From assembly GCF_009377195.2 (NCBI RefSeq), contig NZ_VJXX01000007.1, positions 54,238 to 118,237 of the forward strand: 64,000 bases of DNA, given 5' to 3'. This document shows positions 1 to 8,673 of this stretch, one piece after another. The translations under genes were made by a program, and so were the position numbers. Below the pieces are notes generated by a model, which was not told where the DNA came from, searched no databases, and saw only the letters and a program-made list of their open reading frames with translations. This DNA comes from Arthrobacter bussei (GTDB lineage: Bacteria; Actinomycetota; Actinomycetes; Actinomycetales; Micrococcaceae). How positions within the stretch are numbered: position 1 is the stretch's first letter; every line of letters starts with the position of its first letter.

Positions 1-915
1 AAGGCATCGACTGATCGAGGCCGTGCCGGCGACAAGATCTTCTCCGGCGTCTCGCTCGCCGCGGGCGTGCTGATCCTGGCAGTCCTGTTCAGTGTCGCCG
101 TCTTCCTGATGGTGCAGGCCGCGCCGATCCTCTCCGCGGATCCCGCCGAGGTCACGGGAGGTGAGGGGTTCGCCGCCTACATCCTGCCGATCGTCATCGG
201 CACCGTCGTCGCGGCCGCGATCGCCCTGATCATCGCGACACCCGTCGGTATCGCCGTCGCCCTCTTCATCTCCCACTACGCGCCACGCCGCCTCGCCCGG
301 GCCTTCGGGTACGTCATCGATCTGCTCGCAGCGATCCCGTCGGTGATCTACGGTGCGTGGGGCTACATCATCCTGGCCCCGCAGCTCGCGAAGGGCTACG
401 CCTGGCTCGCCGAGAATCTGGGCTGGATCCCCCTCTTCGCCGGTCCGGCCAGCCAGACCGGCAAGACCATGTTCACGGCCGGTGTGGTGCTCGCGGTGAT
501 GGTCATCCCGATCATCACCTCGCTGAGCCGGGAGATCTTCCTGCAGACCCCCAACCTCCACGAGGAAGCAGCCCTCGCGATGGGCGCGACCCGCTGGGAG
601 ATGGTGCGGATGGCCGTGCTGCCGTTCGCGCGCCCGGGCATCATCAGCGCGACCATGCTGGGTCTGGGCCGGGCGCTGGGCGAGACGATGGCTGTCGCAC
701 TGGTCCTCTCCCCGGGCGCCCTCGGTGCGAGCCTCATCAGGACGGGCAACCAGACGATCGCGGCGGAGATCGCCCTGAACTTCCCTGAAGCCTTCGGCCT
801 CCGACTCAACGAGCTGATCGCTGCGGGACTCGTCCTCTTCGTCATCACGCTGATCGTGAACATGATCGCCCGCTTCATCATCACCCGGCACAAAGAATTC
901 TCGGGAGCTAACTAA
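1..915 (+). CDS. pstC: Phosphate ABC transporter permease PstC (5' end off window)
   Basis: Membrane subunit of the high-affinity phosphate importer PstSCAB. The frame is open from the first base, so the true start and N-terminus lie outside the window; a GTG at 67 is probably internal. The visible part has about six hydrophobic helices and the permease EAA-type loop (EEAALAMGATRWEMVRM), which contacts the ATPase, followed by the PstC-like GRALGETMAVALV segment. The stop overlaps the pstA start by one base (TAATG), indicating an operon with translational coupling. The pstS binding-protein gene would be expected upstream, outside the window. Family assignment is secure from motif and gene order. 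Confidence 0.95.
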   Translation, partial: KASTDRGRAGDKIFSGVSLAAGVLILAVLFSVAVFLMVQAAPILSADPAEVTGGEGFAAYILPIVIGTVVAAAIALIIATPVGIAVALFISHYAPRRLARAFGYVIDLLAAIPSVIYGAWGYIILAPQLAKGYAWLAENLGWIPLFAGPASQTGKTMFTAGVVLAVMVIPIITSLSREIFLQTPNLHEEAALAMGATRWEMVRMAVLPFARPGIISATMLGLGRALGETMAVALVLSPGALGASLIRTGNQTIAAEIALNFPEAFGLRLNELIAAGLVLFVITLIVNMIARFIITRHKEFSGAN

Positions 916-2021
916 TGGCAGCGAACCAGACGCTCCAGCGTCGCCAGTCCCAGCTCACCCGCGGACGCCTCCCGTCCTATGCCATCTGGGTGGTCGTGGC
1001 CGCCTCCCTGATCCTGGGTGCAGCGATCTCCTCCCTCGTCGGTTTCAGCGTCGTGGGGTGGGCCATCATCACGGCGATCGTGTTCGTCCTCGCGGCGACC
1101 ATCGTCACGGCCGTCGCCGAGGGCGAGCGGAAGGCGAAGGACAAGCTCGTCACGTTCCTGGTGTACGGCGCCTTCCTCATCGCGCTGATCCCTCTCGTCT
1201 CCGTCCTCTGGACGGTCCTCGAGCGGGGTGTCCCGGGCCTGAGCTACAACTTCCTCTTCACCTCGATGAACGGGGTCACCGGGGCCGTGGACAACCAGGC
1301 CGTCGAGGGCGGGACCCCCGTCCTCGGCGGTGCGTACCACGCGGTGCTCGGAACCCTGCAGATCACCCTCTGGGCCACCCTGATCTCCGTGCCGATCGGT
1401 CTCCTCACCGCCGTCTACCTGGTCGAGTACGGGGCCGGCAAGAACCTCACGAAGGCGATCACCTTCTTCGTGGACGTCATGACGGGCATCCCCTCGATCG
1501 TGGCCGGGCTGTTCGCGGCAGCGCTCTTCACCCTGCTCTTCGGCCCCGGGACCCGCACCGGTTTCGTCGCCGCCGTCGCGCTCTCGGTGCTGATGATCCC
1601 GGTGGTGGTGCGGTCCACCGAGGAGATGCTGAAGATCGTGCCGAACGAGCTCCGCGAAGCGGCCTACGCGCTGGGGGTGCGTAAGTGGCGCACCATCACG
1701 AAGGTGGTCATCCCGACGGCGATCTCGGGCATCGCGTCCGGCGTCACGCTCTCCATCGCCCGCGTGATCGGCGAGACGGCGCCCATCCTCGTGACAGCCG
1801 GATTCGCGAGCTCCATCAACTGGAACGTGTTCAGCGGCTGGATGAGCACGCTGCCCACCTTCATCTACTACCAGATCCTCACCCCGACGTCCCCGACGTC
1901 GCCCGATCCGAGTACCCAGCGCGCCTGGGCGGCGGCGCTCCTGCTCATCCTCATGGTGATGCTGCTGAACCTCGTGGCCCGCTTCGTCGCCCAGATCTTC
2001 GCCCCCAAGACCAGCCGCTGA
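915..2021 (+). CDS. pstA: Phosphate ABC transporter permease PstA
   Basis: Second permease of the PstSCAB importer, 368 residues. The first ~90 residues form an extended N-terminal region with two or three helices before the conserved core, longer than enterobacterial PstA and usual in actinobacteria. The core carries the EAA loop (NELREAAYALGVRKWRTI) and the VIGETAPILVTAG segment typical of PstA. A serine/threonine/proline-rich periplasmic stretch (LTPTSPTSPDPST) precedes the last helix. The ATG overlaps the pstC stop; pstB begins 30 bases downstream. Confidence 0.95.
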   Translation: MAANQTLQRRQSQLTRGRLPSYAIWVVVAASLILGAAISSLVGFSVVGWAIITAIVFVLAATIVTAVAEGERKAKDKLVTFLVYGAFLIALIPLVSVLWTVLERGVPGLSYNFLFTSMNGVTGAVDNQAVEGGTPVLGGAYHAVLGTLQITLWATLISVPIGLLTAVYLVEYGAGKNLTKAITFFVDVMTGIPSIVAGLFAAALFTLLFGPGTRTGFVAAVALSVLMIPVVVRSTEEMLKIVPNELREAAYALGVRKWRTITKVVIPTAISGIASGVTLSIARVIGETAPILVTAGFASSINWNVFSGWMSTLPTFIYYQILTPTSPTSPDPSTQRAWAAALLLILMVMLLNLVARFVAQIFAPKTSR

Positions 2022-2051
2022 GCACTCGCGGTACCGACCGATAAGGAAGCA

Positions 2052-2831
2052 ATGTCCAAGCGAATCGACGTCAAGGACCTCAACGTCTACTACAGCAAGT
2101 TCCTTGCCGTGGAGGACGTCAACATCAACATCGAAGCCCGCTCCGTCACGGCCTTCATCGGCCCGTCGGGCTGCGGCAAGTCGACGTTCCTGCGCACCCT
2201 GAACCGCATGCACGAGGTCATCCCCGGTGCCCGCGTGGAGGGTGAGGTGCTGCTCGACGGTGACAACCTGTACGACTCCGCCGTCGACCCCGTGACCGTG
2301 CGCGGGCAGATCGGCATGGTGTTCCAGCGCCCCAACCCGTTTCCTACGATGTCCATCCGCGACAACGTGCTGGCCGGGGTGAAGCTCAACAACAAGCGCA
2401 TCAGCAAGTCCGATGCGGACGACCTCGTGGAGAAGTCGCTGCAGGGCGCCAACCTCTGGAACGAGGTCAAGGACCGCCTCGGACGCCCGGGGTCCGGCCT
2501 CTCCGGCGGGCAGCAGCAGCGCCTGTGCATCGCCCGGGCCATCGCCGTATCGCCGCAGGTGATCCTGATGGACGAGCCCTGCTCCGCGCTGGACCCCATC
2601 TCCACGCTTGCCATCGAGGACCTCATCAACGAGCTCAAGGCCGACTACACCGTGGTGATCGTGACGCACAACATGCAGCAGGCGGCGCGCGTCTCCGACA
2701 AGACCGCCTTCTTCAACATCGCCGGCACCGGCAAGCCGGGCAAGCTCATCGAGTACGACGACACCACGACGATCTTCAACAAGCCGACCGTCAAGGCCAC
2801 GGAGGACTACGTCTCCGGGCGCTTCGGATAG
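2052..2831 (+). CDS. pstB: Phosphate ABC transporter ATP-binding protein PstB
   Basis: Cytoplasmic ATPase that powers PstSCA, 259 residues, full length for the family. Visible motifs: Walker A GPSGCGKS near residues 37-44, the PstB-typical [16 protein letters not shown]-loop, ABC signature [14 protein letters not shown], Walker [14 protein letters not shown] and the switch histidine in VTHNMQQA. The ATG is preceded by AAGGAAGCA, a good ribosome site. It is last in the pst operon and ends before a GC-rich hairpin shared with the convergent pit gene. Confidence 0.97.
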   Translation: MSKRIDVKDLNVYYSKFLAVEDVNINIEARSVTAFIGPSGCGKSTFLRTLNRMHEVIPGARVEGEVLLDGDNLYDSAVDPVTVRGQIGMVFQRPNPFPTMSIRDNVLAGVKLNNKRISKSDADDLVEKSLQGANLWNEVKDRLGRPGSGLSGGQQQRLCIARAIAVSPQVILMDEPCSALDPISTLAIEDLINELKADYTVVIVTHNMQQAARVSDKTAFFNIAGTGKPGKLIEYDDTTTIFNKPTVKATEDYVSGRFG

Positions 2832-2851
2832 GTCCGACGGCGGTCCACGCG

Positions 2852-2884
2852 CGACGGCGGCTCCCAGTGCGGGGGCCGCCGTCG
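2852..2884. terminator. Bidirectional hairpin between pstB and pit
   Basis: CGACGGCGGC (2852-2861) pairs perfectly with GCCGCCGTCG (2875-2884) across a 13-base loop. It lies between two convergent genes, so it probably ends both transcripts. No U-tract follows, which is common in high-GC actinobacteria. Confidence 0.7.
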
Positions 2885-2901
2885 TGCTTCCGGCAGGGTC
2901 C

Positions 2902-3912
2902 CTACAGGAGCGGGCTCAGTGCCAGGAAGAAGACCGCACCCACCAGCGCCGTGGCCGGCGCTGTCGCGAGCCAGACGAGCAGGATGCGGACCACGCGCGG
3001 ACGCTGGACGGACGCGAAGCGCTGGTTCGCTCCCGCTCCCACGATCGCCGAGGTCATGGTGTGGGTGCTGGAGAGGGGGAGGTGCAGCGAGATGGCACCG
3101 ATGAACAGCATGGCGGAGCTGACGCCCTGGGCCGTCATGCCCCGCAGGGGGTCCATGTGCACCAGGCGGTTCCCGAGGGTGTGCGTGATCCGCCAGCCGC
3201 CGAAGAGCGAGCCGGTCGTCAGCAGGACCGCGGCGAACACCTGCACCCACAGGGGGATGTCCGTTCCCGTGGCGTACCCGGATCCCACCAGCGCGAGGAG
3301 GATCACCGCCATGGTCCGCTGGCCGTCCTGCAGGCCGTGCCCGAGCGCGAAGGCTCCCGCCAGCACGGACTGCGCCATGCGATTCCCGCGGTTCACCCGA
3401 GCGGGCGAGCCGTGCCGAAGCAGCCAGGTGGCCGGGAACACCGCCAGGTAGGCCAGGACGTAGGCGATGACGGGTGACAGGAGGAGGGGCAGGACGATCT
3501 GAAGGAGCAGTGTCTCCCCGGCGCCGCTCATCGCCGGCCCGCTGGTCAGCTGCGACGCACCACCTGCGCCGATGACGCCGCCGAGCAGGGCATGGGTGGA
3601 CGACGACGGCTTGCCGCGGTACCACGTGAGGACGCCCCAGAGGCAGGCTGCGAGAAGGGCCGCCATCAGGATCCCGAGGCCGGTGGCGCCCTCGGGCAGG
3701 CCGATCCCGGCGTCGGTGAAGAACAGGGCGAGGGACGTGCTGAGCAACGCACCCACCAGGTTGAAGAGCGCCGCGAGGAGGACGGCGACGGTGGGCGTCA
3801 GCGCCCTCGTCCGCACCGCCGTCGCCACCGAGTTCGAGACGTCGTGGAAACCGTTGAGGAAGGCGAAGACGCCCGCGGTGACGATCACCGCTCCGAGGAG
3901 GAGGGGCTCCAC
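2902..3912 (-). CDS. pit: Low-affinity inorganic phosphate transporter, PiT family
   Basis: Polytopic membrane protein of 336 residues and about ten helices. The N-terminal NGFHDVSNSVATAV and the second-half GHGLQDGQRTMAVILLAL are the duplicated signature of PiT (PF01384) carriers, which take up phosphate as metal-phosphate with H+ or Na+. The GTG start at 3912 follows immediately after the stop of the DUF47 gene (TAG then GTG), so the two are translationally coupled. Pit/DUF47 pairs are common in bacteria. Placement beside pst gives the cell both high- and low-affinity uptake in one locus. Confidence 0.93.
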   Translation of the reverse strand: MEPLLLGAVIVTAGVFAFLNGFHDVSNSVATAVRTRALTPTVAVLLAALFNLVGALLSTSLALFFTDAGIGLPEGATGLGILMAALLAACLWGVLTWYRGKPSSSTHALLGGVIGAGGASQLTSGPAMSGAGETLLLQIVLPLLLSPVIAYVLAYLAVFPATWLLRHGSPARVNRGNRMAQSVLAGAFALGHGLQDGQRTMAVILLALVGSGYATGTDIPLWVQVFAAVLLTTGSLFGGWRITHTLGNRLVHMDPLRGMTAQGVSSAMLFIGAISLHLPLSSTHTMTSAIVGAGANQRFASVQRPRVVRILLVWLATAPATALVGAVFFLALSPLL

Positions 3913-4530
3913 CTACGATTCCTTGACGAGGATGCTGCCCACCTGTGTGGCGACCCGACGGATGTCCTTGGTGACCTCGACCAGTTGGTTCGCCACGTCC
4001 CGGTGGCGGGCGTAGACGAGCGGCTTGTGGTCGTCGAGGAGCTCGGCGCACCAGCTGCGATGCGTGCGCTCGGCCCGCCGCGCGAGGCGCAGGATCTCGA
4101 TCCAGTACTCCTCGAGGTCCTCCATCGAGTTGAGGCGCTGCATCGCGACGGCGGTCAGTTCGGCCTGCCGGTTGATGACCTCCAGCTGGTCGGCGGCCCG
4201 CTGGCTCACCTTGCTCAGCTTGTACAGCGCGATCAGCTCACCCGCTCCGTCGAGCTTCTCGATGGCCTCGTTGAGCAGGCGCGAGAGCACGTAGAGGTCC
4301 TCACGGGGCAACGGGTTGATGAAGGACGTCCGCATGGAGGTGAGGAGCGCGAAGTGGAGGTCCGTCGAGGCCGACTCGTGCTGGTGCAGCTCCTCGGACA
4401 GGCGGTCGTACTCCTGGACGGACGCTCCGAGGATGGCGGACATGGTGCCGACGCCGAGGACCAGCTGGTTCGCCATGCGGGCGAGGAGCTCGAGCCCGGC
4501 GTTCTCCTGCGGGAAGAGGCGTAGTTTCAC
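3913..4530 (-). CDS. DUF47 family (PhoU-like) protein, Pit partner
   Basis: Soluble all-helical protein of about 205 residues resembling PF01865 (DUF47), a PhoU-like fold usually encoded next to Pit transporters and thought to modulate them. Visible features are the VKLRLFPQ start, long amphipathic helices and LEEYWIEILRLARRAERTH. I chose the GTG at 4530 because GAGGA sits about eight bases upstream and the family begins at this point; an ATG at 4584 would add 18 unrelated residues. The stop abuts the pit start. Confidence 0.85.
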   Translation of the reverse strand: MKLRLFPQENAGLELLARMANQLVLGVGTMSAILGASVQEYDRLSEELHQHESASTDLHFALLTSMRTSFINPLPREDLYVLSRLLNEAIEKLDGAGELIALYKLSKVSQRAADQLEVINRQAELTAVAMQRLNSMEDLEEYWIEILRLARRAERTHRSWCAELLDDHKPLVYARHRDVANQLVEVTKDIRRVATQVGSILVKES

Positions 4531-4741
4531 GGAGTCTTCCTCGGAGGATGGGTGGGCGTCGGCGGTGCTGCCGCCGACGCACATGCCTCTGGGCAGAGTA
4601 GTGGCGTCGAACCGGGAGCGCCTCTCGGCGGAAGGCCGCTCGAAGCGGCTGAGTGTTGAAGCCCGGGGGTTCCACGGTCCGACGCCGGGTTAAGTCTTGC
4701 CCTCCCCGGAGCGGCTGTCAACATCGCCTGTGACGGGCCGC

Positions 4742-5389
4742 TCAGTCGAGGTCGCCGCGCCGCCAGGAGGCGGCGGCATGCTCGAGGTCCTCAGCGGTCC
4801 TGATCAGCTGGTGCGAATTGCGCGTGAGCTTCGAGGCGTGGGACCCGTTGGCCACCTCCCGGTCGTCGGCGTGGTTGGCCTGGCCGAGGGCGACGACGCG
4901 GCAGAACGCGGCGAAGCGTTCGAGGGCGACGTCGAAGTCCCCGTCGAACGCACCCGAGAGGATGGTGTCCGCCATGGTGGTCATCTCCGCGGCGCCGGGC
5001 GGTTCGGCCACGCCCGCCACGACCTTCGAGACCTGGGCGATCTCCTTGCCGGAGGCGAAGTAGGCGGCGATGCGCTCCGGGTTCTGCTGGGTCGCGGCAC
5101 GCAGTGCGTACAGTCGCCACAGGGCCCCGGGCAGAGATCTCGCGGGACTCTCGGCCCACATCTCGGCGATGGCCTCGAGGCCCTGCCGGTCGGCGAGTTC
5201 GACGAGGCGGCGGGTCACGTCGGGATCGTCCGCGTCCCGCCCGTGGTGCACCAGGGCGTGGGCCGCCATGTGGGCGGCCTCGGAGACCCGCGAAGGGTCC
5301 ACGCCCCCCGCGAAGACCTCGAAATCGGCCGGGGTGAAAGGCTTCGGCTTGTGCGGCCGCGGGCTCTTGTTCGTGTAGTCGCCGTCCAT
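4742..5389 (-). CDS. Conserved protein of unknown function
   Basis: I do not recognise this 215-residue protein. After a basic, proline-rich N-terminus (NKSPRPHKPKPFTPADF) it is predicted almost wholly alpha-helical and soluble, with no signal peptide or transmembrane segment. An alanine-rich middle (AAHMAAHALVHHGRDADD) and a histidine-containing C-terminal part (LTRNSHQLIRTAEDLEHAA) stand out. The ATG at 5389 is preferred: GCAGGAG lies about a dozen bases upstream, and the longer frame to 5485 has an arginine-rich out-of-character extension. It stands alone, divergent from tRNA-Lys. Confidence 0.75.
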   Translation of the reverse strand: MDGDYTNKSPRPHKPKPFTPADFEVFAGGVDPSRVSEAAHMAAHALVHHGRDADDPDVTRRLVELADRQGLEAIAEMWAESPARSLPGALWRLYALRAATQQNPERIAAYFASGKEIAQVSKVVAGVAEPPGAAEMTTMADTILSGAFDGDFDVALERFAAFCRVVALGQANHADDREVANGSHASKLTRNSHQLIRTAEDLEHAAASWRRGDLD

Positions 5390-5527
5390 GGAACGAGGAT
5401 ACTCCTGCGGTCCTCGCGGCCGGTCGGCATCGCCCTCGCACCCGTCTTCGGCGCGAGGGCGATTGCGATAAAGTGGGCGGGTCATCGCCGCACGACGGAC
5501 CTGCGGGTCCGTGAGGTGGTGATGGGC

Positions 5528-5601
5528 GGGCCCTTAGCTCAGTTGGCTAGAGCAACGGACTTTTAATCCGTGGGTCGTGGGTTCGAGCCCCACAGGGCCT
5601 A
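5528..5601 (+). tRNA. tRNA-Lys (anticodon UUU)
   Basis: A complete 74-base cloverleaf: acceptor GGGCCCT (5528-5534) with AGGGCCT (5594-5600, first pair G-U), D arm GCTC...GAGC, anticodon stem ACGGA/TCCGT closing loop CTTTTAA with anticodon TTT, and T arm GTGGG-TTCGAGC-CCCAC. The discriminator is A at 5601. CCA is not encoded in full (ACCG follows), so it must be added enzymatically. A strong terminator begins 12 bases downstream. Confidence 0.97.
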
Positions 5602-5612
5602 CCGCGTGAGGG

Positions 5613-5641
5613 AAGGACCCCGGGACAGTTCCGGGGTCCTT
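5613..5641. terminator. Terminator after tRNA-Lys
   Basis: Perfect 11-bp stem AAGGACCCCGG (5613-5623) with CCGGGGTCCTT (5631-5641) and a seven-base loop. It ends the tRNA transcript and, from the other strand, the convergent ZIP gene. Confidence 0.9.
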
Positions 5642-5663
5642 CGTCGTTGCCGTGCGGTGCTGC

Positions 5664-6419
5664 TCATCCGGAGACCGTGTGCACCACGAAGGCCGTGAGG
5701 AACCCGAGGGCGGCGATCAACCCCGTGAACATGTGCTGGCGCTCGAAGGCCTCGGGGATCATGGTGTCGGCGACCATCGCGAGGATCGCCCCCGCGGCGA
5801 TCGCCGTGATGAACGCGACGGTGACGCCGGAGGCGTCCGCCAGCAACGAGTACCCGATGAGGGCCGCCAGTCCCGAGGCGAGCGCGATGCCGCCCCACAG
5901 GCCGAACACGTAGCGTCTGCCGCGGCCCGCGTTCTTCATGCCGGCGGTGCTCGAGAGTCCCTCGGGCACGTTGGAGATGAAGATCGCGACGAGGACCGCC
6001 GGGTTCACCGTGCCTCCTGCCACGAGTCCGAGCCCCAGGACCACCGACTCGGGAATCCCGTCGAGCAGGGCGCCGAGTGCAATGGCGTTGCCGCTCCCGG
6101 CGGCGTCGGACTCCGAAGGCTGCTGCCCGCCGGACCGTTTGCGGTGCTGCGCCCCCTTGCGGGCGAGGATCGCGTTGGCCCCCACATAGGTCACGGCGCC
6201 GACGAGGAAGCCTCCTGCCGTCGGCACGAGCCCGCCCGCCTCCTGGGCCTCTCCGACGAGTTCGAAGGCGAGGGCGGAGATGAGCACTCCCGCCCCGAAC
6301 GCCATGACGAAGGAGACGATCCGGGGTGGCACGGCCCATTTCCAGGCGATCGCCGCGCCGAGGACCAGCGCCCCTCCTGCGATCGCACCCCACCCGAATG
6401 CCTGCAGCCACAGTGGCAC
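5664..6419 (-). CDS. ZIP family divalent metal transporter
   Basis: Membrane protein of 251 residues with about eight helices. Diagnostic ZIP (PF02535) features are the HHHH-poor basic/polar loop KGAQHRKRSGGQQPSESDA between helices III and IV, the helix IV metal-site sequence IALGALLDGIPESVVLGLGL, and the helix V sequence FISNVPEGLSSTAGM. Such proteins carry Zn2+, Fe2+ or Mn2+ into or across membranes. I place the start at GTG 6419 (VPLWLQAFGWG) because AAGGAG lies about nine bases upstream; the frame continues open to 6584 but the added residues are basic and unlike the family. Confidence 0.85.
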   Translation of the reverse strand: MPLWLQAFGWGAIAGGALVLGAAIAWKWAVPPRIVSFVMAFGAGVLISALAFELVGEAQEAGGLVPTAGGFLVGAVTYVGANAILARKGAQHRKRSGGQQPSESDAAGSGNAIALGALLDGIPESVVLGLGLVAGGTVNPAVLVAIFISNVPEGLSSTAGMKNAGRGRRYVFGLWGGIALASGLAALIGYSLLADASGVTVAFITAIAAGAILAMVADTMIPEAFERQHMFTGLIAALGFLTAFVVHTVSG

Positions 6420-6780
6420 GGGAGCCGCTCCTTCCGGTGCCCACGGCACCACGAGATGAATCCGGCCCAGCTTGCCATGGAACCGCCGGCGTGCGGAGGC
6501 ACCCGGTAGCGGAACCGGAGCTTGACGGGGAAGGCCGGGCGATCGCGACATGACCGGGAACCATTGGGCGAGTGGAGGGCGCATCGTCCCACGGGCACCC
6601 TCCGGGTGAGCTCAACACGGCCGCCCTCGTCGGGGAATCCCTCCGACGTGGATGAGTTTGAATCGTTATCAGCCGGCCCGTTGTGGCCCCCCGGACCCGG
6701 TTAGGCTCGACGTACCGGAGCGTTCGACGACGGTGGCGCACGCCTTCAGCGGCGCCGCCCCCTGACCTGAGGAGGGACCT
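6420..6780. other. Divergent intergenic region, ZIP gene / EEP gene
   Basis: About 360 bases separating two divergent genes. It must hold both promoters. A ribosome site GAGGAGGG precedes the EEP start. No convincing long palindrome, metal-regulator box or riboswitch-like fold was seen, and no extra open frame with coding character. Confidence 0.5.
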
Positions 6781-8049
6781 GTGCGTATCCCGACCGCATG
6801 CTCGGCAGCAGTGTTCGCCGCCGCCCTCGTCGTCGTCGGAGCTCCCGCCGGTTCCGCCGTCGCGTACGACGATTCGCGGTCCGTGATCGCCGAGACCCGC
6901 GCTGGGAAGCAGGATGTCCGGTTCGCGACCTACAACGCCAGCCTGAACCGAGCGGCAGCCGGCGACCTCGTCCGCGATCTGAGTACCCCGGCCAATACGC
7001 AGGCGAGGGCGATCGCGGAGGTCATCCAGATCAACCGGCCGGACGTCGTGCTCCTGAACGAGTTCGACTACGTCGCGGGCGGCCGGGCCGCTGATCTCTT
7101 CAGTCAGAACTATCTCCGGGTCGGCCAGAACGGCAAGGCCCCGGTCGACTACCCCTACGTGTACACGGCACCCTCGAACACCGGTGTGCCCAGCGGGTTC
7201 GACCTCAACAACGACGGGCGCGTCGGCGGCGCCGATGACGCACTGGGCTTCGGCACCTTCGAGGGCCAGTACGGCATGGTGGTGTACTCGAGGTATCCCA
7301 TCCGCACCGAGGCCGTCAGGACCTTCCAGAACTTCCTGTGGAAGGACATGCCCGGAGCGTTGCTGCCCGACAACCCGGCGACGGAGGCGGCCGACGACTG
7401 GTACTCGACGGATGAACTGGCAGCGCTCCCGCTGTCCAGCAAGTCGCACTGGGACATCCCCGTCGAGGTCGGCGGCAGGACCGTGCACGTCCTTGCCAGC
7501 CACCCGACACCACCGGTGTTCGACGGGCAGGAGGACCGGAACGGCAGGCGCAACAGCGACGAGATCCGCTTCTGGTCCGACTACGTGACCGGCGGGCCCG
7601 GCGCGTCCTACATCTACGACGACGACGGCGGCACCGGCGGCATGAACCGAGGGGAGCGGTTCGTCGTCATGGGTGATCAGAACAGCGATCCCCTGGACGG
7701 CGATTCACGGCTTGGATCGATCGATCAGCTGCTCGGGAACAAGCTCATCCAGGATCCGCTGCCGTCGTCGAACGGAGCGGTCGAGGCGTCCGCCCTGCAG
7801 GGGGGTGCCAACGCCATGCACCGAGGTGATCCGCGGTTCGACACGGCGGACTTCGAGGACAGGGATGCCGGCAACATCAGGGCCGACTACGTGCTGCCTT
7901 CACGTACGCTCAAGGTGGCGGCTGCGGGGGTGTTCTGGCCCCGGGCAGGCAGTCCGGGTGCGGAGCTGACGGGGATCTTCCCCTTCCCGACGAGTGATCA
8001 TCGGCTGGTCTTCGTCGATGTCACGCTCAGCGGTGGCAAGCTGCGCTAG
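6781..8049 (+). CDS. Secreted endonuclease/exonuclease/phosphatase-fold protein
   Basis: Exported hydrolase of 422 residues. A Sec signal peptide spans roughly residues 1-28 (hydrophobic AVFAAALVVVGAPAG, likely cleavage after SAVA). The rest fits the EEP superfamily (PF03372): FATYNASLN strand, catalytic LNEFDYV glutamate, GDQNSDPL near the centre of the C-terminal half, and terminal SDHRLVFVDV. A DLNNDGRVGGADD segment around residue 140 is an EF-hand-like calcium loop. Homologues include extracellular nucleases, phosphodiesterases and sphingomyelinases, so the substrate is open. GTG start with GAGGAGGGACCT upstream. Monocistronic. Confidence 0.85.
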   Translation: MRIPTACSAAVFAAALVVVGAPAGSAVAYDDSRSVIAETRAGKQDVRFATYNASLNRAAAGDLVRDLSTPANTQARAIAEVIQINRPDVVLLNEFDYVAGGRAADLFSQNYLRVGQNGKAPVDYPYVYTAPSNTGVPSGFDLNNDGRVGGADDALGFGTFEGQYGMVVYSRYPIRTEAVRTFQNFLWKDMPGALLPDNPATEAADDWYSTDELAALPLSSKSHWDIPVEVGGRTVHVLASHPTPPVFDGQEDRNGRRNSDEIRFWSDYVTGGPGASYIYDDDGGTGGMNRGERFVVMGDQNSDPLDGDSRLGSIDQLLGNKLIQDPLPSSNGAVEASALQGGANAMHRGDPRFDTADFEDRDAGNIRADYVLPSRTLKVAAAGVFWPRAGSPGAELTGIFPFPTSDHRLVFVDVTLSGGKLR

Positions 8050-8272
8050 GCCTTGTCCCGTCGCGCGGGCCGGGTGTACGGTCGAACGCATGAGGACGAT
8101 TCTTTTTCAGTAGGCGATCCGGCTCCGGCCACGATCCGCGTCATGTGTCGATGACACCCCTCCACAGGCGCCCCTGAAATCCGTCCGACCCCCAAGCATC
8201 CCCGCAGGAAAGCCTGTCGTGGCGCTGACGTGTCCCGACGCATCTGGTGGCGCCACTCCAGAAAGGAACACC

Positions 8273-8527
8273 ATGACCAACACGCCCCAGCACGACCCGT
8301 CAGCAGACGCTTCAGCCTCCACTTCGGCGGCGGAAGCGGCGGGCCCACCGCCCGCCGAAGCCGGCGGTGCCCAGCGGCGCAGCGTTCAGGACGATCCGCG
8401 GGCCAAGCTCGCGCTCGCCCGGAAGAACCACGCCGCCAGCCCCACCGCGGCGACGGGCGCAGGTCACCAGAAGGCCGCCAACGAGAGCAGCAAGCAGGGC
8501 AAGAAGGAGAAGAAAGTCCGCTGGTGA
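8273..8527 (+). CDS. Small basic, low-complexity protein
   Basis: An 84-residue soluble protein. The first half is rich in Ala/Ser/Pro/Asp; the second half turns basic and ends in a lysine cluster (KQGKKEKKVRW). The layout resembles the small actinobacterial DUF5302-type proteins (helix with ALxRK, then a disordered basic tail), but I cannot claim membership. ATG at 8273 is chosen because GAAAGGAAC precedes it; an in-frame GTG at 8219 lacks a ribosome site. Probably disordered; nucleic-acid binding is only a guess from charge. Confidence 0.7.
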   Translation: MTNTPQHDPSADASASTSAAEAAGPPPAEAGGAQRRSVQDDPRAKLALARKNHAASPTAATGAGHQKAANESSKQGKKEKKVRW

Positions 8528-8565
8528 GGCCCTGCCCGGGCACGCCGCCGGGCGGCTCACGCTGA

Positions 8566-8644
8566 GTTGAAGTGGAGCTGGCTCCGAGTTCTGCGTATGG
8601 GGGAATCGCAGAAATCGGAGCCAGCGATCTCAGTATACTTCGAC
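8566..8644. promoter_or_regulatory. Long interrupted palindrome upstream of duplicated-HTH gene
   Basis: CTGGCTCCGAGTTCTGCG (8578-8595) pairs with CGCAGAAATCGGAGCCAG (8607-8624) at 17 of 18 positions around an 11-base spacer. An outer pair, GTTGAAGT (8566-8573) and ACTTCGAC (8637-8644), matches at 7 of 8. It ends about 30 bases before the regulator start. It may be the operator of that regulator or a leader stem-loop. Confidence 0.6.
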
Positions 8645-8673
8645 AGGAGACCGCAAAGTCCAATCGAAAGGTG

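Noticed and set aside
912..2669. Long open frame on the minus strand opposite pstA/pstB
   Set aside because: It mirrors real genes on the other strand and its protein is low-complexity Asp/Gly/Arg, as expected from high-GC antisense frames. No ribosome site or homology.
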